A stretch of DNA of 64,000 nucleotides from the NCBI RefSeq assembly GCF_001886615.1, contig NZ_CP018139.1, positions 62,001 through 126,000 on the forward strand, read 5' to 3'. Position 1 is the stretch's first letter; each line of letters starts with the position of its first letter. Positions 8,630-17,680 of the stretch are shown here, piece after piece. The notes beneath the pieces are model-generated. The model saw nothing but the letters and a program-made list of their open reading frames with translations, did not search any database and had not been told where the DNA came from. This stretch comes from Halomonas aestuarii. Its GTDB lineage: Bacteria; Pseudomonadota; Gammaproteobacteria; Pseudomonadales; Halomonadaceae. A program made the translations under genes and the position numbers.

Positions 8630-11600
8630 TTACTCGATATCGAGCTGGCCGTCGGCGATCAAGGACTGAATGAAGGCGGAAGAATCAACACCCTCCATGC
8701 TGACGCCATTCAAGGCAATGATCTGATCGGCATTATTGGCATCGAAACCACCGTCAAAGGCACCGTTGCTACTGATATGGAGGAGTGTATTGCCTTCTCC
8801 ATCTTCGACCGCATGGATATAGCTCCCAACATCGCCCCCCGTTGCAGGCAGCAGATCATTCAGTTGCAGGACATCTCCTTCGCTGACCTCATTGAGGTTG
8901 AAGTCAGTAACCAAATCAACGGCCGGCGAACCCGCTGTTCCCTGGTCACCACTGTTATCCGCGAAGCTCCAGGCGAAGGTATCGGCGCCCAGGCCACCAG
9001 CCAGCACGTCATCGCCCTGCCCGCCGGTCAGGGTATCGTCACCCTCGAGACCAAACAGGCTATCATCACCGCTGGTCCCCGAGAGGTCATTGCCCTGAGC
9101 ATCGCCCACGATGCTCTCCGAGTCAGGATAAACGGTGATGGCCACCTGGCCGTCAAGGCTGTCGCCATCCGCATCCGAGCCGGTGACCGGCAGAGTAAAG
9201 GACACCGGAGAGAAGGTCGACTCCTCCCCGTAGCTGAACTCCCCGAGCTTGAAACTGGTGGTGATAGCGTCACCGCCAAGCTCGGCACCCTGGATCTCCA
9301 CGGCATTGAAGGCTTCGGGATCGAGGTTGCCATCCACGCTGACGATCTGGAAGGTCCAGCCATCCTGCATCCCACTGACCAGCAATTCGCCGTCTTCGAT
9401 GGTGACATGGCCGGTCTGCTCGACGCCGTTATCGTCGTAGATCTTGACCTCATCGACGGTCAGGGTCAGCTGACCCGCACCATCGGGACCCGAGACGAGC
9501 GACGATGTGGCACCATCAGCGGAATCCCCCAGATCCATGGAGTAGATTCGCAGATAGAAGCTCGCTTCCTTCTGACTACCGTCCACGGCGACTTTCTGCG
9601 AAAAGGCCAAAGTCTCCTGATACCCGGAAAAGGTGTATGACTCCGCATTATTGGTGTCGTCAATCGAGAGGTTACTGACCAGGTCATAGCGCACGACCTC
9701 GCCGCCAGATACCTCGGCGCCTTGACCAACCCCCAGGGTCGTACTTGTGCTGTTGACGGTTCCCTGATCGGAATCAGTCAGGGGCAGGATCTCCGAAGAC
9801 ACCAGGACATCATCCGTACCATCCGGGTCCGCTGCCTGCTTGGTGCCGATATTCAGTCCCTTGAAGGGAACATTGCCGCCCCCGATACCACTGAGATCGG
9901 TGACGGAGGTGATCTTGCTGTCCGTCAGGATGGAGCCGGAGAAGATCGTGTAGGTGACATTGCCCAGCGCATCGATGGTGGCCGTGAAGCCGACGTCTCC
10001 GGACTCCGTGACAGCCTGGATAGTATGGTGCGAGTCATCCGCGTACTGGAGGAACAACGCCTCGTTGTTCAAGTAGAGCTGATCACCATCGACGCTAAGG
10101 AAGGCTTGCCGCCCATCCACCAGGTCAAGGTTGAACACGATGTCGCCAAGCCCATCCGCACCTGCCAGGAAGTTCAGGGACTGAGTCACCGTCTTTTCAG
10201 ACGCTCCCGAATCATCGACTGCCAGCAGGACATGGCCAGACTGCGGATAGAATGGCGCCGGCATATCGTTCTCGACCGTCACCGTGAAGGCGCCGGCCGC
10301 CAGGCCGTCGAGCGTGGCCACGTCGCCGTCGGCGTCTTCCACCGCCACACTGACCAGCCCGGAGAAGTCGATCGCGTCGACCGAGGTCTCCTCGCCGGTG
10401 ACCAGCGCGGTGGTGGTGTCACTGTCGGTGGCCACGTGATCCAGCGGGCCATCCAGGTCGAAGCTCCAGCTACCGTTGGCATTCACGGTCAGCGTGAAGA
10501 TGATGTCACCCCCCGCCTTGGCGGTCAGGGTGTCGTTCACACCGTCCTGGTCGGCATCGGTCACGTCGTAGCTCAGCAGGACGCCACCGGAGTACAGCGT
10601 CGGCAGGCCGTCGGTCGTGGACTGCAGGCCGAAGCGGACGCTGGCCGGGGCGTCGGCCCCGTCGTTGACGGTGATCAGGCTGGCCAGTGAGCCCAGCGTG
10701 CCGCTGGCCTCGTCGCTGGCCAGCGTCTGGCCGGCATCCAGGTTGCCGTCGGTCAGGTCACCGGTGTCGCCCGCGCTGGTGGACAGGGCGTCCTCGGCAA
10801 CCGCGGCCACGACCGGCGTGGCCTGACCGTTGCTGACCACGGTCGGCAGGTCGTTCTCGACCGTCACCGTGAAGGCGCCGGCTGCCAGGCCGTCGAGCGT
10901 GGCCACGTCGCCGTCGGCGTCTTCCACTGCCACGCTGACCAGCCCGGAGAAGTCGATCGCGTCGACCGAGGTCTCATCACCCGTCACCAGCGCGGTGGTG
11001 GTGTCACTGTCGGTGGCCACGTGATCCAGCGGGCCATCCAGGTCGAAGCTCCAGCTACCGTTGGCATTCACGGTCAGCGTGAAGATGATGTCACCCCCCG
11101 CCTTGGCGGTCAGGGTGTCGTTCACACCGTCCTGGTCGGCATCGGTCACGTCGTAGCTCAGCAGGACGCCACCGGAGTACAGCGTCGGCAGGCCGTCAGT
11201 CGTGGACTGCAGGCCGAAGCGGACGCTGGCCGGGGCGTCGGCCCCGTCGTTGACGGTGATCAGGCTGGCCAGTGAGCCCAGCGTGCCGCTGGCCTCGTCG
11301 CTGGCCAGCGTCTGGCCGGCATCCAGGTTGCCGTCGGTCAGGTCACCGGTGTCGCCCGCGCTGGTGGACAGGGCGTCCTCGGCAACCGCGGCCACGATCG
11401 GCGTGGCCTGACCGTTGCTGACCACGGTCGGCAGGTCGTTCTCGACCGTCACCGTGAAGGCGCCGGCTGCCAGGCCGTCGAGCGTGGCCACGTCGCCGTC
11501 GGCGTCTTCCACTGCCACGCTGACCAGCCCGGAGAAGTCGATCGCGTCGACCGAGGTCTCATCACCCGTCACCAGCGCGGTGGTGGTGTCACTGTCGGTG

Positions 11601-14600
11601 GCCACGTGATCCAGCGGGCCATCCAGGTCGAAGCTCCAGCTACCGTTGGCATTCACGGTCAGCGTGAAGATGATGTCACCCCCCGCCTTGGCGGTCAGGG
11701 TGTCGTTCACACCGTCCTGGTCGGCATCGGTCACGTCGTAGCTCAGCAGGACGCCACCGGAGTACAGCGTCGGCAGGCCGTCAGTCGTGGACTGCAGGCC
11801 GAAGCGGACGCTGGCCGGGGCGTCGGCCCCGTCGTTGACGGTGATCAGGCTGGCCAGTGAGCCCAGCGTGCCGCTGGCCTCGTCGCTGGCCAGCGTCTGG
11901 CCGGCATCCAGGTTGCCGTCGGTCAGGTCACCGGTGTCGCCCGCGCTGGTGGACAGGGCGTCCTCGGCAACCGCGGCCACGACCGGCGTGGCCTGACCGT
12001 TGCTGACCACGGTCGGCAGGTCGTTCTCGACCGTCACCGTGAAGGCGCCGGCTGCCAGGCCGTCGAGCGTGGCCACGTCGCCGTCGGCGTCTTCCACTGC
12101 CACGCTGACCAGCCCGGAGAAGTCGATCGCGTCGACCGAGGTCTCATCACCCGTCACCAGCGCGGTGGTGGTGTCACTGTCGGTGGCCACGTGATCCAGC
12201 GGGCCATCCAGGTCGAAGCTCCAGCTACCGTTGGCATTCACGGTCAGCGTGAAGATGATGTCACCCCCCGCCTTGGCGGTCAGGGTGTCGTTCACACCGT
12301 CCTGGTCGGCATCGGTCACGTCGTAGCTCAGCAGGACGCCACCGGAGTACAGCGTCGGCAGGCCGTCAGTCGTGGACTGCAGGCCGAAGCGGACGCTGGC
12401 CGGGGCGTCGGCCCCGTCGTTGACGGTGATCAGGCTGGCCAGTGAGCCCAGCGTACCGCTGGCCTCGTCGCTGGCCAGCGTCTGGCCGGCATCCAGGTTG
12501 CCGTCGGTCAGGTCACCGGTGTCGCCCGCGCTGGTGGACAGGGCGTCCTCGGCAACCGCGGCCACGACCGGCGTGGCCTGACCGTTGCTGACCACGGTCG
12601 GCAGGTCGTTCTCGACCGTCACCGTGAAGGCGCCGGCTGCCAGGCCGTCGAGCGTGGCCACGTCGCCGTCGGCGTCTTCCACTGCCACGCTGACCAGCCC
12701 GGAGAAGTCGATCGCGTCGACCGAGGTCTCATCACCCGTCACCAGCGCGGTGGTGGTGTCACTGTCGGTGGCCACGTGATCCAGCGGGCCATCCAGGTCG
12801 AAGCTCCAGCTACCGTTGGCATTCACGGTCAGCGTGAAGATGATGTCACCCCCCGCCTTGGCGGTCAGGGTGTCGTTCACACCGTCCTGGTCGGCATCGG
12901 TCACGTCGTAGCTCAGCAGGACGCCACCGGAGTACAGCGTCGGCAGGCCGTCAGTCGTGGACTGCAGGCCGAAGCGGACGCTGGCCGGGGCGTCGGCCCC
13001 GTCGTTGACGGTGATCAGGCTGGCCAGTGAGCCCAGCGTGCCGCTGGCCTCGTCGCTGGCCAGCGTCTGGCCGGCATCCAGGTTGCCGTCGGTCAGGTCA
13101 CCGGTGTCGCCCGCGCTGGTGGACAGGGCGTCCTCGGCAACCGCAGCCACGACCGGCGTGGCCTGACCGTTGCTGACCACGGTCGGCAGGTCGTTCTCGA
13201 CCGTCACCGTGAAGGCGCCGGCTGCCAGGCCGTCGAGCGTGGCCACGTCGCCGTCGGCGTCTTCCACTGCCACGCTGACCAGCCCGGAGAAGTCGATCGC
13301 GTCGACCGAGGTCTCATCACCCGTCACCAGCGCGGTGGTGGTGTCACTGTCGGTGGCCACGTGATCCAGCGGGCCATCCAGGTCGAAGCTCCAGCTACCG
13401 TTGGCATTCACGGTCAGCGTGAAGATGATGTCACCCCCCGCCTTGGCGGTCAGGGTGTCGTTCACACCGTCCTGGTCGGCATCGGTCACGTCGTAGCTCA
13501 GCAGGACGCCACCGGAGTACAGCGTCGGCAGGCCGTCGGTCGTGGACTGCAGGCCGAAGCGGACGCTGGCCGGGGCGTCGGCCCCGTCGTTGACGGTGAC
13601 CAGGCTCGCCAGTGAGCCCAGCGTGCCGCTGGCCTCGTCGCTGGTCAGCGTCTGGCCGGCATCCAGGTTGCCGTCGGTCAGGTCACCGGTGTCGCCCGCG
13701 CTGGTGGACAGGGCGTCCTCGGCGACCGCCGCCACGATCGGGGTGGCCTCGCCGTTGCTGACCACGGTCGGCATATCGTCGTCGATCGCGACACTGATGC
13801 TGGTGGTCGCTTCACTGCCGTCGGTGTCCTGGAGGCTGACGTCCACCGTGAAGTCGACGTTGTCCTCGAAGGCGGCCGGATCGGTCGGATCGGCATGCTG
13901 GATCGGCTGCAGCAGCGTCAGCGCATAATTCGCCCCGCTCTGCGTCACGTTGGTGACATCGATCACGAAGACCTGATTGGCCTCCACGCTGGCATCGGTC
14001 CCGGTGTGGCCGATCAGCTGATTGCCCACCCAAGTGGCGGTGACCGCACTGCCATCCAGGGTGGTCAGACCGGTGTCGCCATCCGTGCCGACCGAGAGGG
14101 TCAGCGTAGACAGGTCGAAGGCATCCAGGCTGGTGCTGTTGTCGAAGCTCAGCGTGCCGCTCAGTGTCGGACTGTCATCACCTGCGGCAAGGTCGGCATT
14201 ACCGATGGTGGGCAGGTCGTCCTCGTCGGCCAACAGGCCATTCGAGGCGCTCAGTGTCGGATCACCGGCGTCGCTGACGTCCACGGTCACCTGGCGGGTC
14301 ACGCTGTCACCGTCCTGATCGACCACGGTGTACTCGAAGGTCTCGGTGACCGCCCCGGCGGTGCTGTCGACGCTGGCCGGCGCGGTGTAGACCAATTGGC
14401 CAGCATCATCGATGGTCAGGCTGCCACCGGTGGTGCCCTGATTGGTGAAGGCGATATCTTCCAGCGCCACTTCGATTCCATCAGCACCGGCGCCGATGCC
14501 CAGGGCATCGGCTGCGTCCGCCGCCAGTACGGTGTCGCCGCTGCCTTCGGTGATCGCCGTGGCATGGTCATAGTCGCTGGCCACCGGCCCATCATCATTG

Positions 14601-15484
14601 ACGTCGATGGTCAGGGTCGCCACTGGCGAGACGTCGCCGTCGTCGTCGGTGACTCTCACCCCGAACAGGTCCTGAACCTGATCGGCGGTACCGACGGCGT
14701 CGATCGCATCGTGGTCGAGGGTGTTCTCCTCGAGGGTGTAGCTCCAGCTCCCGTCGGTGTTCACCGTCAGGATCCCGTACAAGCCGGTCACCTGGGTGCC
14801 GTCCGCGCCGATTTCCACCCAGTTGCCGGCGGCATCCTGCACCTCGATCAGGGCCAGCAGGTCATTGCCGGTATCGATCTGGAAGGCCCCGGAGGTTGTC
14901 AGGGTGCCGCCGCCGCTGCCGGTTTCCGGCAGAGCCGACTCCCAGACCATGTCGCCATCACCGTCGAGGTCGATGGTGTCGACGGTTGGGAAGGAATCCG
15001 GCTCTTCGTCGAGCGCCTGCCCCTCGATCTCGGAGGTTCCCTCGAGGGAGGTCAGGCCATACTCGTAGGAGAGCGGATTGAGGTTCTCGGTGATCCGCGC
15101 CAGGCGCACGAAGTCATGACCGCCACCCTCGCCACCGGCGCCGCCACCGGCCGCGGTGGCATCGAGGTCCGCGAGCAGGTCACCCTCGCCCTCCTCGATG
15201 GCCGCGAGCAGGGCCTGGAGGTCCTCGTCCTGGACGCTCGCATCCTCCGCATCCACCGGCTGCTCGGCGTCGAGATCGGGCGTCATGACGACTTCCTGCA
15301 CCCCTTCGATCACCGTGGGGTCGCCGATACCGTCGGCAAAGTCGAGTTCCACCCGGCCATTGTCCGAGGTGACGAGGGTCTCGCCCTCCTGCAGGGTGTC
15401 CCCGACCTGCAGCTCGCGAAGATTGCCCGAGGCGTCGCGCGCCCAGGCCTGCCCGGTGATGGAGATGATGGTGGCGATGGTCAT
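8630..15484 (-). CDS. LapA-type giant surface adhesin with retention module, Ig-like/VCBS repeats and RTX T1SS tail
   Basis: 2284 residues from the ATG at 15484 (MTIATIISIT; ribosome-binding site AGGGAG upstream). Residues 1-130 are a LapA retention module: GQAWARD..GDTL.EGETLVT, then LADLDATAAGGGAGGEGGGHDF. The TAAG at 110-113 is the LapG cleavage motif, so the protein should plug the outer-membrane pore until cut. Residues 130-570 are VCBS/cadherin-like domains. Residues about 571-1740 are six tandem 195-residue Ig-like repeats, almost identical (see repeat entry). Residues about 1741-2120 are a unique region, then RTX calcium-binding nonapeptides (GDDSLFGLEGDDTLTGG, about 2125-2170) and a C-terminal type I secretion signal. 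Mediates surface attachment and biofilm. The C-terminal third has clearly lower GC than the rest. Confidence 0.93.
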   Translation of the reverse strand: MTIATIISITGQAWARDASGNLRELQVGDTLQEGETLVTSDNGRVELDFADGIGDPTVIEGVQEVVMTPDLDAEQPVDAEDASVQDEDLQALLAAIEEGEGDLLADLDATAAGGGAGGEGGGHDFVRLARITENLNPLSYEYGLTSLEGTSEIEGQALDEEPDSFPTVDTIDLDGDGDMVWESALPETGSGGGTLTTSGAFQIDTGNDLLALIEVQDAAGNWVEIGADGTQVTGLYGILTVNTDGSWSYTLEENTLDHDAIDAVGTADQVQDLFGVRVTDDDGDVSPVATLTIDVNDDGPVASDYDHATAITEGSGDTVLAADAADALGIGAGADGIEVALEDIAFTNQGTTGGSLTIDDAGQLVYTAPASVDSTAGAVTETFEYTVVDQDGDSVTRQVTVDVSDAGDPTLSASNGLLADEDDLPTIGNADLAAGDDSPTLSGTLSFDNSTSLDAFDLSTLTLSVGTDGDTGLTTLDGSAVTATWVGNQLIGHTGTDASVEANQVFVIDVTNVTQSGANYALTLLQPIQHADPTDPAAFEDNVDFTVDVSLQDTDGSEATTSISVAIDDDMPTVVSNGEATPIVAAVAEDALSTSAGDTGDLTDGNLDAGQTLTSDEASGTLGSLASLVTVNDGADAPASVRFGLQSTTDGLPTLYSGGVLLSYDVTDADQDGVNDTLTAKAGGDIIFTLTVNANGSWSFDLDGPLDHVATDSDTTTALVTGDETSVDAIDFSGLVSVAVEDADGDVATLDGLAAGAFTVTVENDLPTVVSNGQATPVVAAVAEDALSTSAGDTGDLTDGNLDAGQTLASDEASGTLGSLASLITVNDGADAPASVRFGLQSTTDGLPTLYSGGVLLSYDVTDADQDGVNDTLTAKAGGDIIFTLTVNANGSWSFDLDGPLDHVATDSDTTTALVTGDETSVDAIDFSGLVSVAVEDADGDVATLDGLAAGAFTVTVENDLPTVVSNGQATPVVAAVAEDALSTSAGDTGDLTDGNLDAGQTLASDEASGTLGSLASLITVNDGADAPASVRFGLQSTTDGLPTLYSGGVLLSYDVTDADQDGVNDTLTAKAGGDIIFTLTVNANGSWSFDLDGPLDHVATDSDTTTALVTGDETSVDAIDFSGLVSVAVEDADGDVATLDGLAAGAFTVTVENDLPTVVSNGQATPVVAAVAEDALSTSAGDTGDLTDGNLDAGQTLASDEASGTLGSLASLITVNDGADAPASVRFGLQSTTDGLPTLYSGGVLLSYDVTDADQDGVNDTLTAKAGGDIIFTLTVNANGSWSFDLDGPLDHVATDSDTTTALVTGDETSVDAIDFSGLVSVAVEDADGDVATLDGLAAGAFTVTVENDLPTVVSNGQATPIVAAVAEDALSTSAGDTGDLTDGNLDAGQTLASDEASGTLGSLASLITVNDGADAPASVRFGLQSTTDGLPTLYSGGVLLSYDVTDADQDGVNDTLTAKAGGDIIFTLTVNANGSWSFDLDGPLDHVATDSDTTTALVTGDETSVDAIDFSGLVSVAVEDADGDVATLDGLAAGAFTVTVENDLPTVVSNGQATPVVAAVAEDALSTSAGDTGDLTDGNLDAGQTLASDEASGTLGSLASLITVNDGADAPASVRFGLQSTTDGLPTLYSGGVLLSYDVTDADQDGVNDTLTAKAGGDIIFTLTVNANGSWSFDLDGPLDHVATDSDTTTALVTGEETSVDAIDFSGLVSVAVEDADGDVATLDGLAAGAFTVTVENDMPAPFYPQSGHVLLAVDDSGASEKTVTQSLNFLAGADGLGDIVFNLDLVDGRQAFLSVDGDQLYLNNEALFLQYADDSHHTIQAVTESGDVGFTATIDALGNVTYTIFSGSILTDSKITSVTDLSGIGGGNVPFKGLNIGTKQAADPDGTDDVLVSSEILPLTDSDQGTVNSTSTTLGVGQGAEVSGGEVVRYDLVSNLSIDDTNNAESYTFSGYQETLAFSQKVAVDGSQKEASFYLRIYSMDLGDSADGATSSLVSGPDGAGQLTLTVDEVKIYDDNGVEQTGHVTIEDGELLVSGMQDGWTFQIVSVDGNLDPEAFNAVEIQGAELGGDAITTSFKLGEFSYGEESTFSPVSFTLPVTGSDADGDSLDGQVAITVYPDSESIVGDAQGNDLSGTSGDDSLFGLEGDDTLTGGQGDDVLAGGLGADTFAWSFADNSGDQGTAGSPAVDLVTDFNLNEVSEGDVLQLNDLLPATGGDVGSYIHAVEDGEGNTLLHISSNGAFDGGFDANNADQIIALNGVSMEGVDSSAFIQSLIADGQLDIE
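10266..13775 (-). repeat. six tandem 585-bp repeats within the adhesin gene
   Basis: Exact period of 585 bp (195 codons), six copies filling 3510 bp. Each unit runs from VVSNG.ATP.VAAVAEDAL to GAFTVTVENDLPT. The inner four copies differ from each other at only one or two positions by eye (for example 11398, 12455, 13144), while the two outer copies carry extra changes (GEETS for GDETS in the last; TSDEAS and SLVTV in the first). Units resemble the repeat families of RTX adhesins (T1SS-143/DUF5801 type, from memory). Confidence 0.95.
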
Positions 15485-15605
15485 GAGGTGACTCCCTGCG
15501 TAAGAATTGCGTACGAGGCCGCCCATGGAAGAACGGCTGATAGTGTCAAGCTAGGGCAGGATGGGCAGTAGCAGTATTGTACTGATGGCCATGAGGTAGC
15601 CCGCC

Positions 15606-15619
15606 TTGACCTGCGTCAG
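15606..15619. promoter_or_regulatory. imperfect Anr/FNR-like box upstream of the adhesin
   Basis: TTGACCTGCGTCAG, one base from the TTGAC-N4-GTCAA form of the Anr/FNR site, about 122 bases before the adhesin start and just past the regulator stop. It also forms a GACCT/AGGTC dyad. Only a candidate. Confidence 0.25.
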
Positions 15620-15647
15620 GTCTCGACGGGGAATCGCTGGTGGAGCG

Positions 15648-16256
15648 TCAGGCGACCTCACGCTGACCGAGCCGCAGGGTCAGCTGCAGCCGGTCACGGA
15701 CACCGAGCTTGCGGAAGGTGGCGGCAAGGTGCGCCTTGACGGTGCGCTCGGTGATCTCGAGCCGGCGCGCGACCTCCTTGTTGCTCTGCCCCTGAGCCAC
15801 GGCAAGGGCCACGTCCCGCTCGCGCTCGGTCAGTACCGAGAGAAGCTCGTCCTGCTGACGGGACTCCCCGCCAAGCGCCCGGTAGGCGCCCCCCATCACC
15901 TGGGCGAGCAGCTCGGGCGGCACCCAGATGCCCTGGTGACGGGTTACCAGGGCCACCTGCCGCAGCAGCTCGGGGGGTGACAGGGCGTGGGCATAGCCGC
16001 GGGCGCCGGCATCGAGGGCCCGCAGGGCCTCCCGGGAATCGGGCGCGTAGCTCAGCACGCTGACGATGGCGCCCTGGCCGCTCAGCTGGGTGACGAGGCT
16101 CGGCCAGTGCTCGATATCGCTCATCACCCAGACGCCATCCCCGGCGCCGGAGCGGGCACGGGCCTGTTCGGGACCAACGCATCGAACCTCGTCGAATGCC
16201 CTGCGCCAGCGCGGAATCTCGTCACGGCCGTGACAGACGAAGAGCTGTGTCATCAT
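15648..16256 (-). CDS. LuxR-family regulator with degenerate receiver domain
   Basis: 202 residues (MMTQLFVCHG). The C-terminal part is a LuxR/NarL DNA-binding helix-turn-helix: LTERERDVALAVAQGQSNKEVA then RRLEITERTVKAHLAATFRKL. The N-terminal about 120 residues resemble a response-regulator receiver, but the usual acidic pair at the first strand is absent (VCHGRDE) and no conserved lysine is seen; an Asp at about 47 (VMSDIEHW) may occupy the phosphorylation position. The start overlaps the lapC-like stop by 4 bases (ATGA), so it is translationally coupled to the secretion genes and lies directly upstream of the adhesin. Likely a dedicated transcriptional regulator of the adhesin; target and signal are inferred from position only. 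Confidence 0.85.
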   Translation of the reverse strand: MMTQLFVCHGRDEIPRWRRAFDEVRCVGPEQARARSGAGDGVWVMSDIEHWPSLVTQLSGQGAIVSVLSYAPDSREALRALDAGARGYAHALSPPELLRQVALVTRHQGIWVPPELLAQVMGGAYRALGGESRQQDELLSVLTERERDVALAVAQGQSNKEVARRLEITERTVKAHLAATFRKLGVRDRLQLTLRLGQREVA

Positions 16257-17680
16257 CGTTCTCCCATGGAATTCTCCCAGGCCCGCAGCACGGGCTTGAG
16301 GAGGTACTGCATCACGGTGCGCTTGCCGGTCAGGATGTCCACCTGGGCCGTCATGCCCGGAATCACGTCCAGTTCCCGCTGCTGGCCTGCCTCCTCCAGC
16401 GTGCGCACGCGCACCAGGTAATAGGTATTGCCCTCGTCATCGGTGATGGTGTCGGCGCTGATGTGGTCGAGCTCGGCCTCGAGGCCGCCGTAGATGGCGA
16501 AGTCGTAGGCGGTGAGCTTGATGGTCGCCGGCTGGCCGGGGCGCAGGAAGGCGATGTCCTGGGGAGCGATGCGCGCCTCCACCAGCAGGGCATCGTCGGT
16601 GGGGACGATGTCGATCACCTCCTGTCCGGGCTGGACCACCCCGCCGAGGGTGTTGAAGCCAAGCCGCTGCACCACGCCATCCACCGGCGAGCGGATCTCC
16701 GACAGGCGAACCCGATCCTCGAGCCCGGAGCTGGACTCGTTCAGCGCCGCCAGCTCGCCCAGGGTCCGCGAGAGCTCGGTGCGCCAGTCGTTGCGGGCGT
16801 TCAGCTCCACCTCGCGCAGCTGGGACTGGGCTTCCTCGATCGCCGACTGCAGCCGCTCCACCTGGGCGGCTGCCTGGGTGCGCTCGCCGCTGGCACGTGA
16901 GACATCCCGTCGCAGCCGCAACACCTCGACCTCGGACACGGCACCGGACTGCAGCAGTGGCCGGGTGAGGTTGAGCTCCTGGCTGGCCATGCCGAGCTCG
17001 CGTGCCGCGGTGTCACGCCGTGACTGCGCCTCATCGAGCTCGGCGCGACGCTGGGCGAGGCGCTCCTGCAGGATGCTCTGCTCCTCGGCCAGCTTGTCGA
17101 GACCGTTCGCGTAGAGCTCGCGCTCCTGAGCCACGATCGCCGGGGCCTGATCGGTCAGCGCCTGCGAGGGGGTGAACGGCGAGCCGGTCGCCAGGGCCCT
17201 CAGGCGCTCCGCCCGAGCCTGGAGGGATTGCGCCTTGGCGCGGTTCTCGCGGAACGTGGACAGGAATCGGGTGGGATCGATGCGCATCAGCAGCTCGCCG
17301 GCCTCGACCGACTCCCCCTCGCGGACCAGGATCTCCTGCACCACCCCACCGTCATAGGACTGCACGCGCTGCAGCTGGCTGGAGGGGATCACCCGGCCCG
17401 TGCCCCGGGTCACCTCGTCGATGGAGGCGAACCAGGCCCAGGTCAGCAGGGCCGCGACCGCCAGCACCACCACGTAGAGGAAGGCCCGGGCACGGATCGG
17501 GTCCTGCTGCAGGCGGGCCCAGTCGGCATCGCTCGCCCAGTCGCGGTTGAGGTGCGCCGCGCTGACCCGGCGGGCGAAGAGTCGGTCGATGAAGGGGCGA
17601 AAGGGCCTGCCGCCCGCCTCGGAGAAGCGACCGATGGCCTCGAAGCCCTGCTGTTCGGCGGTCTTGCGGGAATCAGCCAT
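16253..17680 (-). CDS. LapC-like type I secretion membrane fusion protein (HlyD family)
   Basis: 475 residues; periplasmic adaptor that joins the ABC exporter to the outer-membrane channel in type I secretion. One N-terminal TM helix (about 64-88, AFLYVVVLAVAALLTWAWF), then a lipoyl-like half (GTGRVIPSSQLQRVQSYDGG), a long coiled coil (about 150-325, rich in A, E, Q, R) and the second lipoyl/beta-barrel part (IRSPVDGVVQRLG, VVQPGQEVIDIVP), ending in the HlyD-type C-terminus (GMTAQVDILTGKRTVMQYLL). Its ATG overlaps the stop of the ABC gene by one base (TGATG), and its own stop overlaps the regulator start, indicating a tightly coupled operon. Confidence 0.92.
   Translation of the reverse strand: MADSRKTAEQQGFEAIGRFSEAGGRPFRPFIDRLFARRVSAAHLNRDWASDADWARLQQDPIRARAFLYVVVLAVAALLTWAWFASIDEVTRGTGRVIPSSQLQRVQSYDGGVVQEILVREGESVEAGELLMRIDPTRFLSTFRENRAKAQSLQARAERLRALATGSPFTPSQALTDQAPAIVAQERELYANGLDKLAEEQSILQERLAQRRAELDEAQSRRDTAARELGMASQELNLTRPLLQSGAVSEVEVLRLRRDVSRASGERTQAAAQVERLQSAIEEAQSQLREVELNARNDWRTELSRTLGELAALNESSSGLEDRVRLSEIRSPVDGVVQRLGFNTLGGVVQPGQEVIDIVPTDDALLVEARIAPQDIAFLRPGQPATIKLTAYDFAIYGGLEAELDHISADTITDDEGNTYYLVRVRTLEEAGQQRELDVIPGMTAQVDILTGKRTVMQYLLKPVLRAWENSMGER

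Noticed and set aside
10266..13775. Regular repeats suggesting a CRISPR or satellite array
   Set aside because: The 585-bp period is in frame within one gene, with no spacer/repeat alternation.
15544..15549. TTGACA (minus strand) as the adhesin -35 element
   Set aside because: No acceptable -10 hexamer at 16-18 bp on the adhesin side.
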